Below are positions 13,695 to 14,494 of a DNA stretch of 14,494 nucleotides, piece by piece. The notes below the pieces were generated by a model. The model did not search any database. It worked only from the letters and a program-made list of their open reading frames with translations, and was not told the DNA's origin. Made by a program: the position numbers and the translations under genes. Origin of the DNA: Anaerolineales bacterium UBA6663 (GTDB lineage: Bacteria; Chloroflexota; Anaerolineae; Anaerolineales; UBA6663); the NCBI GenBank assembly GCA_002455335.1, contig DKKP01000228.1:399-14892 (forward strand), given 5' to 3'. The first letter of the stretch is position 1. Each line of letters begins with the position of its first letter.

Positions 13695-14429
13695 ATGTCG
13701 ATACAAACGCATCGTCGCTTTCGGTGGATTGTTGGGTTGCTCGGCCTTGCGCCCGCCGCGTTTCTGGGCGTCATCGTCGTCGCTTCGGTATGGGTTGGTG
13801 CCCACGGCATCACCGACGCCGATGCGATCGCTGATGCCGTGTCGGGCCAGACCCCCTGGTTGCTGTTGGTTGTGCAACTGACCTTGTTGGCCGCGCTGGC
13901 CCTGACGGGCAAGCGGCTTCGCATGGCTGCGGCGGACTGGGGCTGGCGTGTCCTACCTGGGCAGCGCCTTTGGCGCGAAGCCGCGTTGGGCGCAACGATC
14001 GGGCTTATGCTTGCCGCGCTCTATCTCACCGTGCTCGAGCCATGGATGACCTGGATGCAATCCACGTTAGGCGACTACGTGCCGGCCGGCGCGCTGCTCC
14101 CGGCGCTTGGTTCCGCGCTGCTCCCCTTCTTCCTGGCGAACGTGGTGCTGGCCCCGCTGGTCGAGGAGTTGCTGTATCGCGGCCTCGCCCTGCCCCGTCT
14201 GGCCGACCAGTTCGGGCGCCCCGTCGCGCTCGGGCTGACCTGCGTCGCGTTCGGGCTGCTCCATTGTAGCGGCGGTATCTGGTACATGCTGTTGACCGGG
14301 GTCGTGGCCGGTGGCGTGTTCGGCGGGCTTGCGCTTTGGCGGCGGAGCGTGATCGCGGCGTACGCCGCGCACCTGGCCCTGAACCTGGTCGAGTTCTTCT
14401 TTGTGGCCGTGACGATGCCGACACCGTAG
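13695..14429 (+). CDS. CPBP-family intramembrane metalloprotease-like protein
   Basis: A 244-residue multi-pass membrane protein with the CPBP (CAAX protease and bacteriocin-processing) motifs. EELLYRG (about 157-163) is the EExxxR motif, FGLLH (about 186-190) carries the second histidine, and AHLALN (about 225-230) is the HxxxN motif, all placed at membrane segments. About seven to eight hydrophobic segments can be counted. Family members cleave prenylated or leader peptides or serve in bacteriocin self-immunity; the substrate here is unknown and no bacteriocin gene is adjacent. ATG 13695 is chosen over ATG 13683 because GGGAGA (13685-13690) lies 4 nt before it. Transcribed divergently from nrdR. 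Confidence 0.88.
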   Translation: MSIQTHRRFRWIVGLLGLAPAAFLGVIVVASVWVGAHGITDADAIADAVSGQTPWLLLVVQLTLLAALALTGKRLRMAAADWGWRVLPGQRLWREAALGATIGLMLAALYLTVLEPWMTWMQSTLGDYVPAGALLPALGSALLPFFLANVVLAPLVEELLYRGLALPRLADQFGRPVALGLTCVAFGLLHCSGGIWYMLLTGVVAGGVFGGLALWRRSVIAAYAAHLALNLVEFFFVAVTMPTP

Positions 14430-14448
14430 ACGATCCTGACTCGGCATC

Positions 14449-14472
14449 GCCCGCGAGGCTCGAGGAGCGGGC
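14449..14472 (+). terminator. GC-rich hairpin after the CPBP gene
   Basis: GCCCGC (14449-14454) pairs with GCGGGC (14467-14472), starting 20 nt after the stop codon. No T-run follows, so it is only a possible terminator. The last 22 bases of the window show nothing else. Confidence 0.3.
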
Positions 14473-14494
14473 CCAGCTCAGTGCCCGCCGCGGC

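Noticed and set aside
1..14494. CRISPR arrays, tRNA/rRNA genes, insertion sequences or prophage genes
   Set aside because: No regularly spaced repeats, no cloverleaf-like or rRNA-like segments, no transposase or phage-type proteins were seen on either strand.

Overview
This is a high-GC bacterial chromosome segment whose genes mostly use G or C in third codon positions. The gene mix suggests a soil or water bacterium of the Chloroflexota type: a class II (B12-dependent) ribonucleotide reductase with NrdR, a PadR regulator paired with a permease-prefix-like membrane protein, a secreted TAP-like hydrolase and a DNA-repair-type radical SAM protein. Several promoters also sit 6-7 nt in front of start codons (leaderless mRNAs). 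The phylum is inference from content; no rRNA or other marker gene is present. I see no phage, IS, CRISPR, tRNA or rRNA.

Layout. 70-384 (-): small glycine-rich membrane protein. 602-976 and 973-1839 (+): PadR-type repressor overlapping a multi-pass membrane protein by 4 nt, behind a sigma70-like promoter carrying a perfect 12-bp inverted repeat. 2097-2882 (+): nitrilase-superfamily amidase, apparently leaderless, with diverged copies of the same non-coding repeats on both sides. 3066-5030 (+): secreted alpha/beta hydrolase (TAP/S33 type) with an extra cysteine-containing C-terminal domain. 5061-6266 (-): PLP aminotransferase, convergent with the hydrolase. 6325-6711 (-): small membrane protein. 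6737-8026 (-): radical SAM/HhH DNA modification or repair protein ending in a clamp-binding-like peptide. 8072-9283 (-): MFS transporter. 9502-9729 (-): cold-shock protein with a long leader that contains a terminator-like hairpin. 9955-10212 (-): 85-aa TPR-like protein. 10389-12698 and 12784-13230 (-): nrdJ behind nrdR, closed by a strong hairpin terminator. 13231-13694: gene-poor gap with candidate NrdR boxes and an AT-richer patch. 13695-14429 (+): CPBP-family intramembrane protease-like protein.

How the genes work together. Only two linkages are clear: PadR with its membrane protein (translationally coupled, probably self-repressed), and nrdR-nrdJ (repressor and its target reductase). The remaining genes look like independent transcription units. 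No obvious multi-gene defence or biosynthetic system is present. The points most worth checking are the repeat pair around the nitrilase, the possible attenuator in the cold-shock leader, the clamp motif on the radical SAM protein, and the recurrent leaderless promoter geometry.
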